Shown here: piece by piece, positions 54,533-63,661 of the stretch
Layout: the number at the start of each line of letters is the position of its first letter
How positions within the stretch are numbered: position 1 is the stretch's first letter
Source of the DNA: Pseudarthrobacter sp. NS4
GTDB taxonomy: Bacteria > Actinomycetota > Actinomycetes > Actinomycetales > Micrococcaceae
DNA length: 64,000 nt
Assembly (NCBI RefSeq): GCF_024758005.1
Contig: NZ_CP103288.1
Span: forward strand, 2,790,001-2,854,000
Direction: 5' to 3'
Translations under genes and position numbers: made by a program
Notes under the pieces: generated by a model
The model's database searches: none
Seen by the model: only the letters and a program-made list of their open reading frames with translations
Told to the model about the DNA's origin: nothing

Positions 54533-56578
54533 ATGCGGTCAAAGTTCAAGCGTATACTCGCCGTGATCGGCCTTAGCGGTCTGCTGGCGTTGCCCGCCGG
54601 CGCGGCCTGGGCCGAGCCGCCGGTGAACATTCCCTCGGGAACCAACATTGTTGACAAGGCCGAGGTCCTTGGGGGTCGGACTGGTGAAGTCCAGGAAGCA
54701 ATTCAGAAACTTCTGAAGGACCACAAGTACAACCTCTACGTGGTCACTGTGGACTCCTTTACCGACCCAGCCGATCCCGCAGCCTGGGCACAGGCCGTAG
54801 CGACGAACAAGAGCATGGGTCGGTCCGACGCCATCCTGGCGATAGCCGAAGAGGGCAAATTCAGCTTCGTCCTGAATTCGGCCAGTCCCATCAAGTCCAA
54901 GCAGGGGGCCATCAGCCAAAACGCCGTCACGGCCAACCTGGCTGGCGGTAGCCCAGACTTCGCCCAGGCAGCCATTGACACCGCCGCCGCCATCGGCGAT
55001 GCGGCTGGCGGTGGCAGCGGGACGGTACCCTCTGACAACGGTGCAGGCGCTGCCGTCCTCGTCGGTACAGGCGTCGTAGCAGCAGGTGGCGCAGGCGCCT
55101 ACCTGTACTTCCGGAACAAGCGCAAAAAAGCCGCCAGCCAGGCGTCCACCGGCAGTTACGGACCGCAGGGCGCCGAACTGGACCCGCTGGCGTCGCTGAG
55201 CGTCGAGGAACTGCGACGGAAGAGCGGCTCTTTGCTGATCGAAGCTGACGATGCCATCAAGTCCAGCGAGCAGGAACTGATGTTCGCCCAGGCACAATAC
55301 GGTGATTCCGCCGTCGGCAACTTCACCAAGGCCCTCGAAGAAGCCAAGGGCCACATGACGGAATCGTTCAAGCTGCAGCAGCAGCTGGACGACCACATCC
55401 CAGACACCGAAGAGCAACAGCGCACGTGGCTGGGCGAGATCATCCGCCGTTCGGAAGCCGCGCTGGCGTCCCTGCAGGAACAGAAAGCGGACTTCGACTC
55501 CCTGCGCGAGCTTGAGAAGAACGCCCCGCAGGCACTTGCAACCGTCAATGCAGGAGCCCGGGAGGCCGACACAAAAATTGCCAGCGCCGAGCAATCCCTC
55601 AGCACCCTGCGCTCAAAGTATGCGGAGAGCGCCCTGGTACAGGTTTCGGACAACATCATGCAGGCCAAGGAACGCCTGGCGTTTGTCCAGAATGCCTCTG
55701 CCACCGCCCAGCAGAAACTTGGTGAGGGCGAAGGCAGCCTGGCCGCTGTAGCCGTCCGAGCAGCGGAGGAAAGCCTGCACCAGACCAACGTCCTCCTTGG
55801 CGCCATCGCCAAGGTCTCGTCCAACCTGGATGAGGCCCGGAACAGCCTTGAGGCGGCAGTGGTGGACACTTCCCAGGACCTCGCCCAGGCAAGGGCCATG
55901 ATCCAGTCCGGTGCCCATCCCGAACTGGCTGGTCCGGTGGCAGCAGTGGAAGCAGCCCTGGGACAGGTCAAAGCGGAAATCCAGGGCGGCAAGATCGATC
56001 CGATCGCCACCCTGCAGCGCGTGGAGACCGCCCACCAGTCTCTCGACCAGGCACTGACCGGCATCAGGGACCAGCAGGAGCAGGCCCGCCGTGCCCAGGC
56101 ATCACTCCAGCAGACCATCATGTCCGCCCAGGCCCAGATCAGTGCAACCTCCGACTACATCACGGCGCGGCGCGGTGGCGTAGGCACCGAGGCGCGGACG
56201 CGGCTTGCGGAGTCACAACGCAACCTGGACTACGCGCTCTCCATCGCACGGACCGATCCCGTCACCGCCCTGACTTACGCGCAGCAGGCGCATGCGCTGG
56301 CGGCGCAGGCAGCCCAGCTCGCCCAGGCCGACGTGGACCACTTCGACGGCTACGCCAACCAGGGCTACGGTAGGGGCGGCATGTTCGGCGGCGGCGGAGG
56401 CGGCGGCCTCGGCGGCGCAATCCTGGGCGGCATCCTGATCAATTCGATCCTCAACGGAGGCGGCGGAGGCGGCTGGGGTGGAGGCCACAGCGACGGCGGC
56501 GGCTGGGGCGGCGGCGACTTCGGCGGTGGCGATTTTGGCGGCGGAGACTTCGGCGGCGGCGACTCTGGAAGTTTCTGA
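54533..56578 (+). CDS. TPM-domain protein with coiled coil and Gly-rich tail
   Basis: 681 residues. A signal peptide (cleavage near AWA-EP, about 27), an extracellular TPM domain (about 35-160; IVDKAEVLGGR, NLYVVTVDSF, GRSDAILAIAEEGKFSFVL), one TM (about 182-202), a long cytoplasmic coiled-coil region (about 220-590) rich in Gln/Glu/Ala, and a Gly-rich C-terminus with repeated GGGDF units (56507-56572). TPM domains act in membrane-linked quality control, such as photosystem II repair. GAAGGG precedes the ATG. The pspA gene follows after 108 bases. Confidence 0.88.
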   Translation: MRSKFKRILAVIGLSGLLALPAGAAWAEPPVNIPSGTNIVDKAEVLGGRTGEVQEAIQKLLKDHKYNLYVVTVDSFTDPADPAAWAQAVATNKSMGRSDAILAIAEEGKFSFVLNSASPIKSKQGAISQNAVTANLAGGSPDFAQAAIDTAAAIGDAAGGGSGTVPSDNGAGAAVLVGTGVVAAGGAGAYLYFRNKRKKAASQASTGSYGPQGAELDPLASLSVEELRRKSGSLLIEADDAIKSSEQELMFAQAQYGDSAVGNFTKALEEAKGHMTESFKLQQQLDDHIPDTEEQQRTWLGEIIRRSEAALASLQEQKADFDSLRELEKNAPQALATVNAGAREADTKIASAEQSLSTLRSKYAESALVQVSDNIMQAKERLAFVQNASATAQQKLGEGEGSLAAVAVRAAEESLHQTNVLLGAIAKVSSNLDEARNSLEAAVVDTSQDLAQARAMIQSGAHPELAGPVAAVEAALGQVKAEIQGGKIDPIATLQRVETAHQSLDQALTGIRDQQEQARRAQASLQQTIMSAQAQISATSDYITARRGGVGTEARTRLAESQRNLDYALSIARTDPVTALTYAQQAHALAAQAAQLAQADVDHFDGYANQGYGRGGMFGGGGGGGLGGAILGGILINSILNGGGGGGWGGGHSDGGGWGGGDFGGGDFGGGDFGGGDSGSF

Positions 56579-56686
56579 CACCTACAGGTTATGCACTTGA
56601 CGGGGTTCCCGGCGGGCGGATAGACGCAGTACACCACTGTTCACGGATTTCAGTGGTCACGATAGAGCAGGACGAAAGGTAACACC

Positions 56687-57481
56687 ATGGTTAAGCAGTC
56701 CATTTTCGGCCGTGTCGCACAGCTGGCAAAGGCGAACATCAACTCCTTGCTGGATAACGCTGAGGATCCGCAGAAGATGCTGGACCAGATGGTCCGCGAC
56801 TACACCAACAACATTGCTGAGGCGGAGTCAGCCGTCGCTCAGACCATCGGTAACCTCCGTATGCTCGAGGACGACTACAACGAGGATGTTAAGAACTCGC
56901 GCGATTGGGGAAACAAGGCCCTGGCCGCGTCGCGCAAGGCCGATGAATACCGTGCCAGTGGCAACGTGGCTGATGCTGAGAAGTTCGACAACCTCGCCAA
57001 GGTGGCCCTGCAGCGGCAGATGGCCGCTGAGAATGAGGCCAAAGGCGCGGAGCCGAGCATCGCTTCGCAGCGGGAAGTGGTGGAGAAGCTGAAGACCGGC
57101 CTGGACCAGATGAAGGGCAAGCTCAACCAGCTGACCAGCAAGCGCAACGAACTGGTGGCCCGGTCCAAGACAGCAGCTGCACAGTCGCAGGTGCACGACG
57201 CCATTAAGAGCATCGACATCATGGACCCGACCAGCGAAGTGGGCCGCTTCGAAGAGAAGATCCGCCGCGAAGAGGCCAAGGTCCGCGGGCAGCAGGAACT
57301 CGCCTCGTCGAGCCTTGACGCTCAGTTCAACCAGCTCGAGGACCTCGGTGAGCAGGTGGAGATCGAGGCACGCCTGGCGGCCCTGAAGTCGGGTGGCTCC
57401 TCAAAGCCTGCCATCGGCGCCGCCGGCTCAGCCGGCTCCGACGAGTCCACCGTGACCGAAATCGATTACGACAAGCTCTGA
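56687..57481 (+). CDS. pspA: PspA/IM30-family membrane-stress protein
   Basis: 264 residues, almost entirely helical: FGRVAQLAKANINSLLDNAEDP, MLDQMVRDYTNNIAEAESAVAQTIGNLR and EAKVRGQQELASSSLDAQF are family landmarks. PspA proteins (ESCRT-III-like) assemble on the inner membrane and repair it under stress. GAAAGG precedes the ATG. The adjacent TPM coiled-coil protein is a likely partner. The C-terminal 25 residues are Gly/Ser-rich and variable. Confidence 0.95.
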   Translation: MVKQSIFGRVAQLAKANINSLLDNAEDPQKMLDQMVRDYTNNIAEAESAVAQTIGNLRMLEDDYNEDVKNSRDWGNKALAASRKADEYRASGNVADAEKFDNLAKVALQRQMAAENEAKGAEPSIASQREVVEKLKTGLDQMKGKLNQLTSKRNELVARSKTAAAQSQVHDAIKSIDIMDPTSEVGRFEEKIRREEAKVRGQQELASSSLDAQFNQLEDLGEQVEIEARLAALKSGGSSKPAIGAAGSAGSDESTVTEIDYDKL

Positions 57482-57515
57482 TAATGGGGCAGGGAGCTTC
57501 CTCCCAGTAACAGGT

Positions 57516-57549
57516 AAGAAAGGCCGGGGCCGCTGCCCCGGCCTTTCTT
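57516..57549 (+). terminator. Intrinsic terminator after pspA
   Basis: A perfect 15-bp stem (57516-57530 with 57535-57549) with a 4-base loop and TTTCTT in its 3' arm, 34 bases past the pspA stop. Confidence 0.9.
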
Positions 57550-57574
57550 GTACGCGCGTGTGTAGCGTGGTGGC

Positions 57575-59002
57575 ATGCCTTCCTCCGCCGCAACTTCCCT
57601 CGTCTGGCTGCGTGATGACCTCCGCCTGGACGATAATCCTGCGCTGACCGAGGCTGCAGGACTTGGTCTCCCCATGGCGGTCGTCTACATTCTTGACGAG
57701 GAGTCCGAGGGGCTCCGTCCGCTGGGAGGCGCCGCGAGGTGGTGGCTGCATCATTCACTGTCGGCCTTGTCGGCATCCCTCGAAGCAAAGGGCTCCCGCC
57801 TTGTCCTGCGGCGCGGGGCCGCGGAAGACGTCGTCGCGGAACTGGTGTCTGAAACCGGCGCCCAACACCTTTTGTGGAACAGGCGCTACGGCCTGCCGGA
57901 GCGCACGGTCGACGCCGCCATCAAGGCCTGGGCCGGTGATAACGGCCTTGGGGCGTCGAGCTACCACGCAAACCTGCTGTTTGAACCGTGGACCGTCCGC
58001 ACTGGCGCCGGTGGGCCCTACAAGGTCTTCACACCGTTCTGGCGTGCCTGCCTGGCCGGCCGTGAAGTCCGCGATCCCCTGGATCCTCCCCGGAGCCTGC
58101 CTTCGCCCGCTTCCCCGCGAGGCAGCCAGCCACGAAGCGACACCCTGGAGAGCTGGCACTTGCTGCCCTCCTCCCCCGACTGGAGCGGCGGGCTTGCCTC
58201 CACCTGGATGCCAGGCGAGGACGGGGCCCGGCACCGGCTTGAGGAGTTCCTTGCGGGACCGGCCGGGAACTATGGAACAGGACGGAACCTGCCGGCGGTT
58301 GAGGGTACCAGCCGCCTCTCGCCGCACCTGCGCTTCGGCGAGATGAGTGCCTTCCGGGTCTGGCGGGAAATCCGCCGGCGGTTCCCGGAAAAGGTACCTG
58401 CCGACGTCGGAATCTTCCGTTCTGAACTCGGCTGGCGGGAGTTTTGCTGGCACCTGCTCTACGCGAACCCGGATCTGGCCAGCCGCAACTACCGGCGCGA
58501 ATTCGACCGGTTCGAGTGGCAGCCCCCCGGCAAGGAAGAACTGCTCGCATGGCAGCAGGGCCGCACTGGCTATCCCCTGGTGGATGCGGGCATGCGCCAG
58601 CTGTGGCAGACCGGCTGGATGCACAATCGCGTCCGGATGGCGGCCGCCTCTTTCCTGGTCAAGAACCTGCTGGCCGACTGGCGCATCGGGGAACAATGGT
58701 TTTGGGATACCCTCGTGGACGCTGACGCCGCCAGCAACCCGGCCAACTGGCAGTGGGTTGCGGGTTCAGGCGCCGACGCTTCTCCCTACTACCGGATCTT
58801 CAACCCGGTGACGCAGAGCAGGAAATTCGACGCCACGGGAGCATATCTTCGCAGGTTTATCCCCGAGCTCGCAGGCCTTGACGGCAAGGCCATTCACGAG
58901 CCGTGGAAAACCGGAGTGCCGGCGTACCCGGAGCCACTCGTTGAATTGCCTGAATCCAGGGCGCGCGCCCTGGAGGCCTACCAGAAGCTCAAGGACGCCT
59001 GA
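57575..59002 (+). CDS. phr: Deoxyribodipyrimidine photolyase
   Basis: 475-residue light-driven DNA repair enzyme. The antenna domain (1-130) begins SLVWLRDDLRLDDNPALT; the FAD domain (about 205-470) has TSRLSPHLRFGEMS, FRSELGWREFCWHLLY, GRTGYPLVDAGMRQLWQTGWMHNRVRM-type residues and DADAASNPANWQWVAGSGADASPYYRIFNP-type residues of class I CPD photolyases. ATG start 26 bases after the pspA terminator. Convergent with the cytochrome b-type gene. Confidence 0.95.
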   Translation: MPSSAATSLVWLRDDLRLDDNPALTEAAGLGLPMAVVYILDEESEGLRPLGGAARWWLHHSLSALSASLEAKGSRLVLRRGAAEDVVAELVSETGAQHLLWNRRYGLPERTVDAAIKAWAGDNGLGASSYHANLLFEPWTVRTGAGGPYKVFTPFWRACLAGREVRDPLDPPRSLPSPASPRGSQPRSDTLESWHLLPSSPDWSGGLASTWMPGEDGARHRLEEFLAGPAGNYGTGRNLPAVEGTSRLSPHLRFGEMSAFRVWREIRRRFPEKVPADVGIFRSELGWREFCWHLLYANPDLASRNYRREFDRFEWQPPGKEELLAWQQGRTGYPLVDAGMRQLWQTGWMHNRVRMAAASFLVKNLLADWRIGEQWFWDTLVDADAASNPANWQWVAGSGADASPYYRIFNPVTQSRKFDATGAYLRRFIPELAGLDGKAIHEPWKTGVPAYPEPLVELPESRARALEAYQKLKDA

Positions 59003-59020
59003 GGAGCACTCCAGGCAGGG

Positions 59021-59953
59021 TCAGCGGCTGACCTTCCCCATGAGGGAGGCAATGGGCCGCAGGAAGAGCGGACGGGCGAGGAACCAGGCCGCCACCATGA
59101 CTGCCACGGAGGCGAGGAAGATCCAGAAGCCGAACCAGCTGTCGTCGTCACGGACGCCATACATGTGGTTCAGGTTGCGCAGCGCCCCGGTGGCGAGCAC
59201 CAGGAAGACATGCACCACGATGAAGGCCACGAAGTAGATCATCACCGGGAAGTGGACAGCACGTGCCCACTCGATGGGGAAAGCCTTGTTGAGGCCGGCC
59301 GCCTTCTTGGGCCAGGCCGATGACATCCGGAGACCGGTGATGAAGGCAAGCGGCGCAGCGATGAACACCGTGACGAAGTACGCGAGCAGCTGCAGCGCGT
59401 TGTAGTTGACCCAGCCGTTCTCCGTGGGCCAGTTGAGCGACGCGTACTGCAGGGCAGCAGAAAGGGCATTGGGGAACACATCCCAGCTGGTGGGTACGAT
59501 GCGCATCCACTGTCCGGTAGCGAACAGCAGGACCGCGAACACCAGGCCGTTAAGGATCCACAGGGCGTCCAGCGTCAGGTGGAACCAGAGTTCCATGCTG
59601 ATCTTTGTTGGCGGGTTCTTCGTTTTGATGAGGCCCTTGTTGTTTCGGGTCCAGTGCCCGCTGGGACGCGTCGTGGTGCGCACCTGCCAACCCGTGCGGA
59701 TGATCAGCAGCAGGAGGAAGGCATTCAGGAAGTGCTGCCAGGCCAGCCAGGCCGGAAAGCCCACCGGGGCATTCTCCGGAAGCTCGGAATGGCCCGGGTA
59801 GTCCGCCACAAAAGAGGCCACAGCCGGAAGCCCCAAGAGCCACTTGGCAAGCAGCACCACCAGGACCAGCGCCGCGAGGACGGCCGGAACCCCCCAGTAG
59901 AGTCGGGACCGCTTACCCGTGGCGGTGCCGGGCTTCTTCGTGGGTGTGGACAT
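59021..59953 (-). CDS. Cytochrome b-type (b561/NarI-like) membrane protein
   Basis: 310 residues with about five membrane segments. Histidines that could bind heme occur in LAWQHFLNAF, FHLTLDALWIL and RAVHFPVMIYFVAFIVVHVFLVL. The architecture resembles the cytochrome b/b6 or thiosulfate-reductase cytochrome b subunits, which pass electrons between quinone and a partner oxidoreductase. No partner gene is adjacent. Start at 59953 is preceded by AGAGGAA; an in-frame ATG 11 codons upstream is less likely. Confidence 0.82.
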   Translation of the reverse strand: MSTPTKKPGTATGKRSRLYWGVPAVLAALVLVVLLAKWLLGLPAVASFVADYPGHSELPENAPVGFPAWLAWQHFLNAFLLLLIIRTGWQVRTTTRPSGHWTRNNKGLIKTKNPPTKISMELWFHLTLDALWILNGLVFAVLLFATGQWMRIVPTSWDVFPNALSAALQYASLNWPTENGWVNYNALQLLAYFVTVFIAAPLAFITGLRMSSAWPKKAAGLNKAFPIEWARAVHFPVMIYFVAFIVVHVFLVLATGALRNLNHMYGVRDDDSWFGFWIFLASVAVMVAAWFLARPLFLRPIASLMGKVSR

Positions 59954-60051
59954 CGAACAACATTCCTCTCGAGAATGAATGGCCAAGTGCTCACGACGTG
60001 TGAGGCTCTGCGAAAGAGAATACTAGGAACTACCCGCATCCAAGGAAAAAA

Positions 60052-60089
60052 GAAGACCCCGTCCGGCTGGTGTGCCGGTCGGGGTCTTC
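60052..60089 (-). terminator. Terminator of the downstream tRNA-fMet gene
   Basis: A 16-bp stem with one T-T mismatch (60052-60067 with 60074-60089) and a 6-base loop, followed on the minus strand by TTTTTTCC. It lies 6 bases from the tRNA 3' end. Confidence 0.88.
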
Positions 60090-60095
60090 ACATAG

Positions 60096-60169
60096 TTGCG
60101 GGGACAGGATTTGAACCTGTGACCTCTGGGTTATGAGCCCAGCGAGCTACCGAACTGCTCCACCCCGCG
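60096..60169 (-). tRNA. Initiator tRNA-fMet (CAT), copy 1
   Basis: 74 bases. Acceptor CGCGGGG pairs with CCCCGC leaving the C1-A72 mismatch diagnostic of bacterial initiators; the anticodon stem carries three G-C pairs (CTGGGCTCATAACCCAG region) around CAT (60133-60135), and the T loop TTCAAATC is normal. CCA is not encoded. Identical to copy 2. Confidence 0.97.
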
Positions 60170-60282
60170 TCGCTGAACCAACACTACCCTATATCGGCGG
60201 CCGCTTTTACCAACCGGGCTTTAGTTCCCCCACCAAGACCATGAGCCACCTTAAGGCGGCCCTGGGAGGATCTGCTTAAACA

Positions 60283-60320
60283 GGAAAGTCCGGACACTGT
60301 TTCCAGTATCCGGACTTTCC
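60283..60320 (-). terminator. Terminator of the upstream tRNA-fMet gene
   Basis: A 17-bp stem with one mismatch (60283-60299 with 60304-60320), 4-base loop, 6 bases from the tRNA 3' end. On the minus strand CTGTTTAAG follows. Its presence implies that each tRNA copy is a separate transcription unit or processed one. Confidence 0.75.
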
Positions 60321-60325
60321 GTCAG

Positions 60326-60399
60326 TTGCGGGGACAGGATTTGAACCTGTGACCTCTGGGTTATGAGCCCAGCGAGCTACCGAACTGCTCCACCCCGCG
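60326..60399 (-). tRNA. Initiator tRNA-fMet (CAT), copy 2
   Basis: 74 bases, identical to copy 1, with the C1-A72 mismatch, three G-C pairs below the anticodon loop and CAT at 60363-60365. CCA not encoded. Confidence 0.97.
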
Positions 60400-60467
60400 T
60401 CGCAAGAACTACTTTACCGGCCGGTGAACATACAGCCAAATCGAAACGGCGTGATCTCCGTTACGCA

Positions 60468-60506
60468 GGCCCGGCACCCGCCCCGGAAAGGGACAGGTGC
60501 CGGGCC
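60468..60506 (-). terminator. Probable terminator of the UPF0182 gene
   Basis: An 11-bp perfect stem (60468-60478 with 60496-60506) with a 17-base loop, 14 bases past the stop on its strand. The T tract is weak. Confidence 0.6.
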
Positions 60507-60519
60507 GCCGTCATCGAAG

Positions 60520-63516
60520 CTAGCTGCTCGGTGAGGGCGAGGGCGTGGATTCCGGCGTGGCGTCGGCAGCAGGAGCCGGAGTCGCCTCGGGAGCGCCTAC
60601 CGGGATCCTGTTCTCTGCATCCAGGGCCCTCTGGAGGGCGGCAGCAATACGCTTCTGCGCTTCGCCATAGGCTGCGAAGTCACCGGCAGCCAGTGCGTCC
60701 TGCCCTGCCTGGATGGCGGCGTTTGCCTCATCCAGCGCCGCCCGCAGTTCAGCCTTGGCATCCGCTCCCCCGGGTGCGGCCGGCGCCCCGGGCTCAGCCG
60801 GAGCCTGACCGTTGTTGTCGGAGTCGCCGGCAGCAGCCCCGGAGTCGCCGCCGAACAGCTGCTTCAACGCCTCATCCAGGGTGGGCGCGAAGCCCACCTT
60901 GTCACCGAAGGCCACCAGGACGCGCTGCAGGGTGGGGTAGGACGTTTCACCGGTGGACTTGAGGTAGACCGGCTGGACGTAGAGGATGCCGCCGCCCACG
61001 GGAAGCGTAAGCAGGTTGCCGTTCAGCACATCCGAGGCTCCCTGGCGGAGCAGGTTGAGGGCCTGCGACACCGTGGGGTCGGAGTTGAACTTGTTCTGGG
61101 CCTGGCCGGGACCGGGGACCTGGATTTCCGGCGGGATCTGCAGCAGCCGCAGCTTGCCGTAGCTCTCGGCCTTCACACCGGCCTGGTTGCCGGCATCCGA
61201 GTCGGCGGCCAGGAACCCGTAGAGGACGTTGCGCGCGTTTCCGTTGACGATCTGCGGAATAAACGACGACGTCAGCTGGAAGGCAGGCTTGTCCTGGTCC
61301 GGCATCTGCAGCGACATGTAGAACGGGGGCTGCTTGACGCCGGTACTCGTATCCACAGTGGGATCATTCGGAACGCTCCAGGCGTCCTTCGTCTGGTAGA
61401 AGCTGGACGGGTTCGTTACGTGGTACTCGCCCAGGAGCTGGCGCTGGACCTTGAACAGATCCTCGGGGTACCGGACGTGGCTCATGACGTCTCCCGACAT
61501 CTCCGAGTAAGGCTTGAGCGATGTGGGGAAGATCTTCTGCCATGCCTTCAGCAGTGGGTCCTGGTCATCCCACGCATACAACGTGACCGACCCGTCGTAG
61601 GCGTCAACAGTGGCCTTCACGGAGTTGCGGATGTAGTTGACCGTGCTGTTGGGCAGTGCAACGGCGCGGCCCGACGTGGTCTGGGAATCGGCAGTCGCAT
61701 CCGAGAGCCGTTCCTGCTGGGAGTACGGATAGTACTGGCTGGTGGTGTAGCCGTCCACAATCCACTTGACGCGGCCGTCCACCACTGCCGGGTAGGCATT
61801 GCCGTCCACCGTCAGGTAGGGCGCAACCTTCTCCACGCGTTCCCGGGGATTGCGTTCGTACAGGATCTGCGACTCGGGATTAACGCCGTCCGACAGCAGC
61901 AGGTCCGAGGACTGGAACTTGATGGAGTACAGCACCCTGTTGAAGAACGTGCCGACGTTGGGTCCGCCGTTGCCTTCGAAGGTGTACTGGGTCTCTCCCT
62001 CACCTGAGGGCCTGTCCTGCTCGCGCGGAGGGGCCCCCTCCGGGGCACCCACGATTGAGTAGTCGGGAGAGTACTCACCGAAGTAGATCCGCGGCTCGTA
62101 CGACGAATCATCTCCCAGGACGCCGGTGGACGGGATGCCCGACTGCAGGAACTCCGGCTTGCCGTCCACAGTGAACTTGTTGCCCTTGGCTGCCACGACT
62201 CCGTAACCGTGGGTGTAGACCACGTGCTGGTTAAGCCAGCCCTGCTGGTTGGTGGCTACGTTTGTGGGGTTCAGTTCCCGGACAGCAATGACGGTGTCCT
62301 GGACCTTGCCGTCCACCTCGTAGCGGTCGACATTCAGCGCCTCGGGGAAGCGGTAGTAGGGCCGGTACTGCTCCAGTTGCGCGAAAGCATCGGAAATCAG
62401 GTTGGGGTCGAGGAGCCGGATGTTCGCCGTAGTCTGCGCATCCGGGGCGAGGGCGCCGGTGCTGGCTGTGTTCGTGGCCTCGTAGCGGCTCTCCTGGATG
62501 GCATCAAGGCCGTAGGCAGCTCGTGTGTTGTCGATGTTGCGCTGGATGAATTCCTTTTCCAGCGTCTCCTCGGAGGGCCGCACCTGGAACTGCTGGATGA
62601 CCCAGGGGTAGACGCCACCGGCCAGGATGGAGGTGATGACGAGCATCGCGGTTCCGATGACCGGCAGTCGCCAGCGGCCAATCACCGCGGCCACCACGAA
62701 GAGGATGGCGACGAGCACGGCCGCGACGGCGAGGATGGCCTTGGTGGGGATGACCGCGTTGACGTCGGTGTACAGCGCACCCGCCCACCGGCCGTTAGTG
62801 CTCTGTACAGTAGAGAAGCGGTCCAGCCAGAAGTTCAGGCCCAGCAGCACCAGGAAAGCGGCACCGGTCACGGCGATGTGGATCTGGGCTGCCCGGCTGG
62901 TGAAGACGCCGCGTTCCATCAACCGGATGCTGCCATAGAGGTAGTGCGTCAGGATGCCGGCGATGCCCGCAATGACCACCACGCTGATCAGGAAGCCGGT
63001 GACGAAACCGAGGAACGGCAGGACCATCACATAGAAGCTGATGTCCATGCCGAATTCGGGGTCCTCCTTGCCGAAGCCCTCCTGGTTGAAGAAGAGCAGG
63101 ACCTTCTGCCACTGGCTTGAAGCGGCGCTGCCGGCGAAGAGTCCGAAGAGGACAGGCAGGCCCACCATGACTACCCGGCGGACGGGTTCCAGCTGCGCCT
63201 GGTAGCGGTTGAGGTTGTCCCGGATGTCTGAGTCCGGAGCGTAGACCGGCCTGGCGTTATACGCGATGCGGATCGCGAAAAACACCGCAGCGAACATGAT
63301 GGCGAAGCCGGCTGCGAAGATGCCGATCCGGGCCAGGTTCTCGGTGAGGAAGACTTCGATGAAGCCCAGCTGCCGGTACCAGAGGACGTCGGTCCAGACG
63401 TTGGCGAAGAAAATGAAGCCCACAACCACGAGGGCAACAACGATCAGGGTGGGCGTCAGCGGGCCGCGCCGTGAAGGGGGTCTGCCTGTGGACATGGTGC
63501 TGGCGGGACGGGACAA
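60520..63516 (-). CDS. UPF0182-family membrane protein
   Basis: About 998 residues: seven membrane segments in the first 320 ([21 protein letters not shown] and following), then a large extracytoplasmic domain (about 320-860; [33 protein letters not shown] start, [36 protein letters not shown] residues) and a Pro/Ala/Gly-rich acidic tail. Conserved in actinobacteria, function unknown. I prefer TTG 63516 (GAGGT 8 bases upstream; protein begins SRPAS); ATG 63495 and a GTG at 63615 are alternatives. Neighbour of a Lon-like protease gene on the same strand. Confidence 0.9.
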   Translation of the reverse strand: MSRPASTMSTGRPPSRRGPLTPTLIVVALVVVGFIFFANVWTDVLWYRQLGFIEVFLTENLARIGIFAAGFAIMFAAVFFAIRIAYNARPVYAPDSDIRDNLNRYQAQLEPVRRVVMVGLPVLFGLFAGSAASSQWQKVLLFFNQEGFGKEDPEFGMDISFYVMVLPFLGFVTGFLISVVVIAGIAGILTHYLYGSIRLMERGVFTSRAAQIHIAVTGAAFLVLLGLNFWLDRFSTVQSTNGRWAGALYTDVNAVIPTKAILAVAAVLVAILFVVAAVIGRWRLPVIGTAMLVITSILAGGVYPWVIQQFQVRPSEETLEKEFIQRNIDNTRAAYGLDAIQESRYEATNTASTGALAPDAQTTANIRLLDPNLISDAFAQLEQYRPYYRFPEALNVDRYEVDGKVQDTVIAVRELNPTNVATNQQGWLNQHVVYTHGYGVVAAKGNKFTVDGKPEFLQSGIPSTGVLGDDSSYEPRIYFGEYSPDYSIVGAPEGAPPREQDRPSGEGETQYTFEGNGGPNVGTFFNRVLYSIKFQSSDLLLSDGVNPESQILYERNPRERVEKVAPYLTVDGNAYPAVVDGRVKWIVDGYTTSQYYPYSQQERLSDATADSQTTSGRAVALPNSTVNYIRNSVKATVDAYDGSVTLYAWDDQDPLLKAWQKIFPTSLKPYSEMSGDVMSHVRYPEDLFKVQRQLLGEYHVTNPSSFYQTKDAWSVPNDPTVDTSTGVKQPPFYMSLQMPDQDKPAFQLTSSFIPQIVNGNARNVLYGFLAADSDAGNQAGVKAESYGKLRLLQIPPEIQVPGPGQAQNKFNSDPTVSQALNLLRQGASDVLNGNLLTLPVGGGILYVQPVYLKSTGETSYPTLQRVLVAFGDKVGFAPTLDEALKQLFGGDSGAAAGDSDNNGQAPAEPGAPAAPGGADAKAELRAALDEANAAIQAGQDALAAGDFAAYGEAQKRIAAALQRALDAENRIPVGAPEATPAPAADATPESTPSPSPSS

Positions 63517-63661
63517 ACTGGGTACCTCATAGCTGGTTGTCAGATATTCGAAGCGTGCGTGCGGGCGACGAACTCCACCGGCCAAACTGCTGGTTTTGTC
63601 CGTCATAATTGCCACGAGTGGCGGTAGTGCTTAGTTCCTGTCGAGTCTAGTTGCGCCCAGT

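Larger units (their letters stand above)
60094..60403. repeat. Direct duplication of the tRNA-fMet unit
   Basis: Bases 60094-60173 and 60324-60403 are identical over 80 positions, 230 bases apart, covering the tRNA plus a few flanking bases. The spacers and terminators differ, so the duplication is not very recent or only the tRNA is kept identical. Confidence 0.9.

Noticed and set aside
56597..56626. TTGACG-N18-TAGACG as a pspA promoter
   Set aside because: The -10 hexamer matches poorly and lacks the final T, so it is too weak to call.
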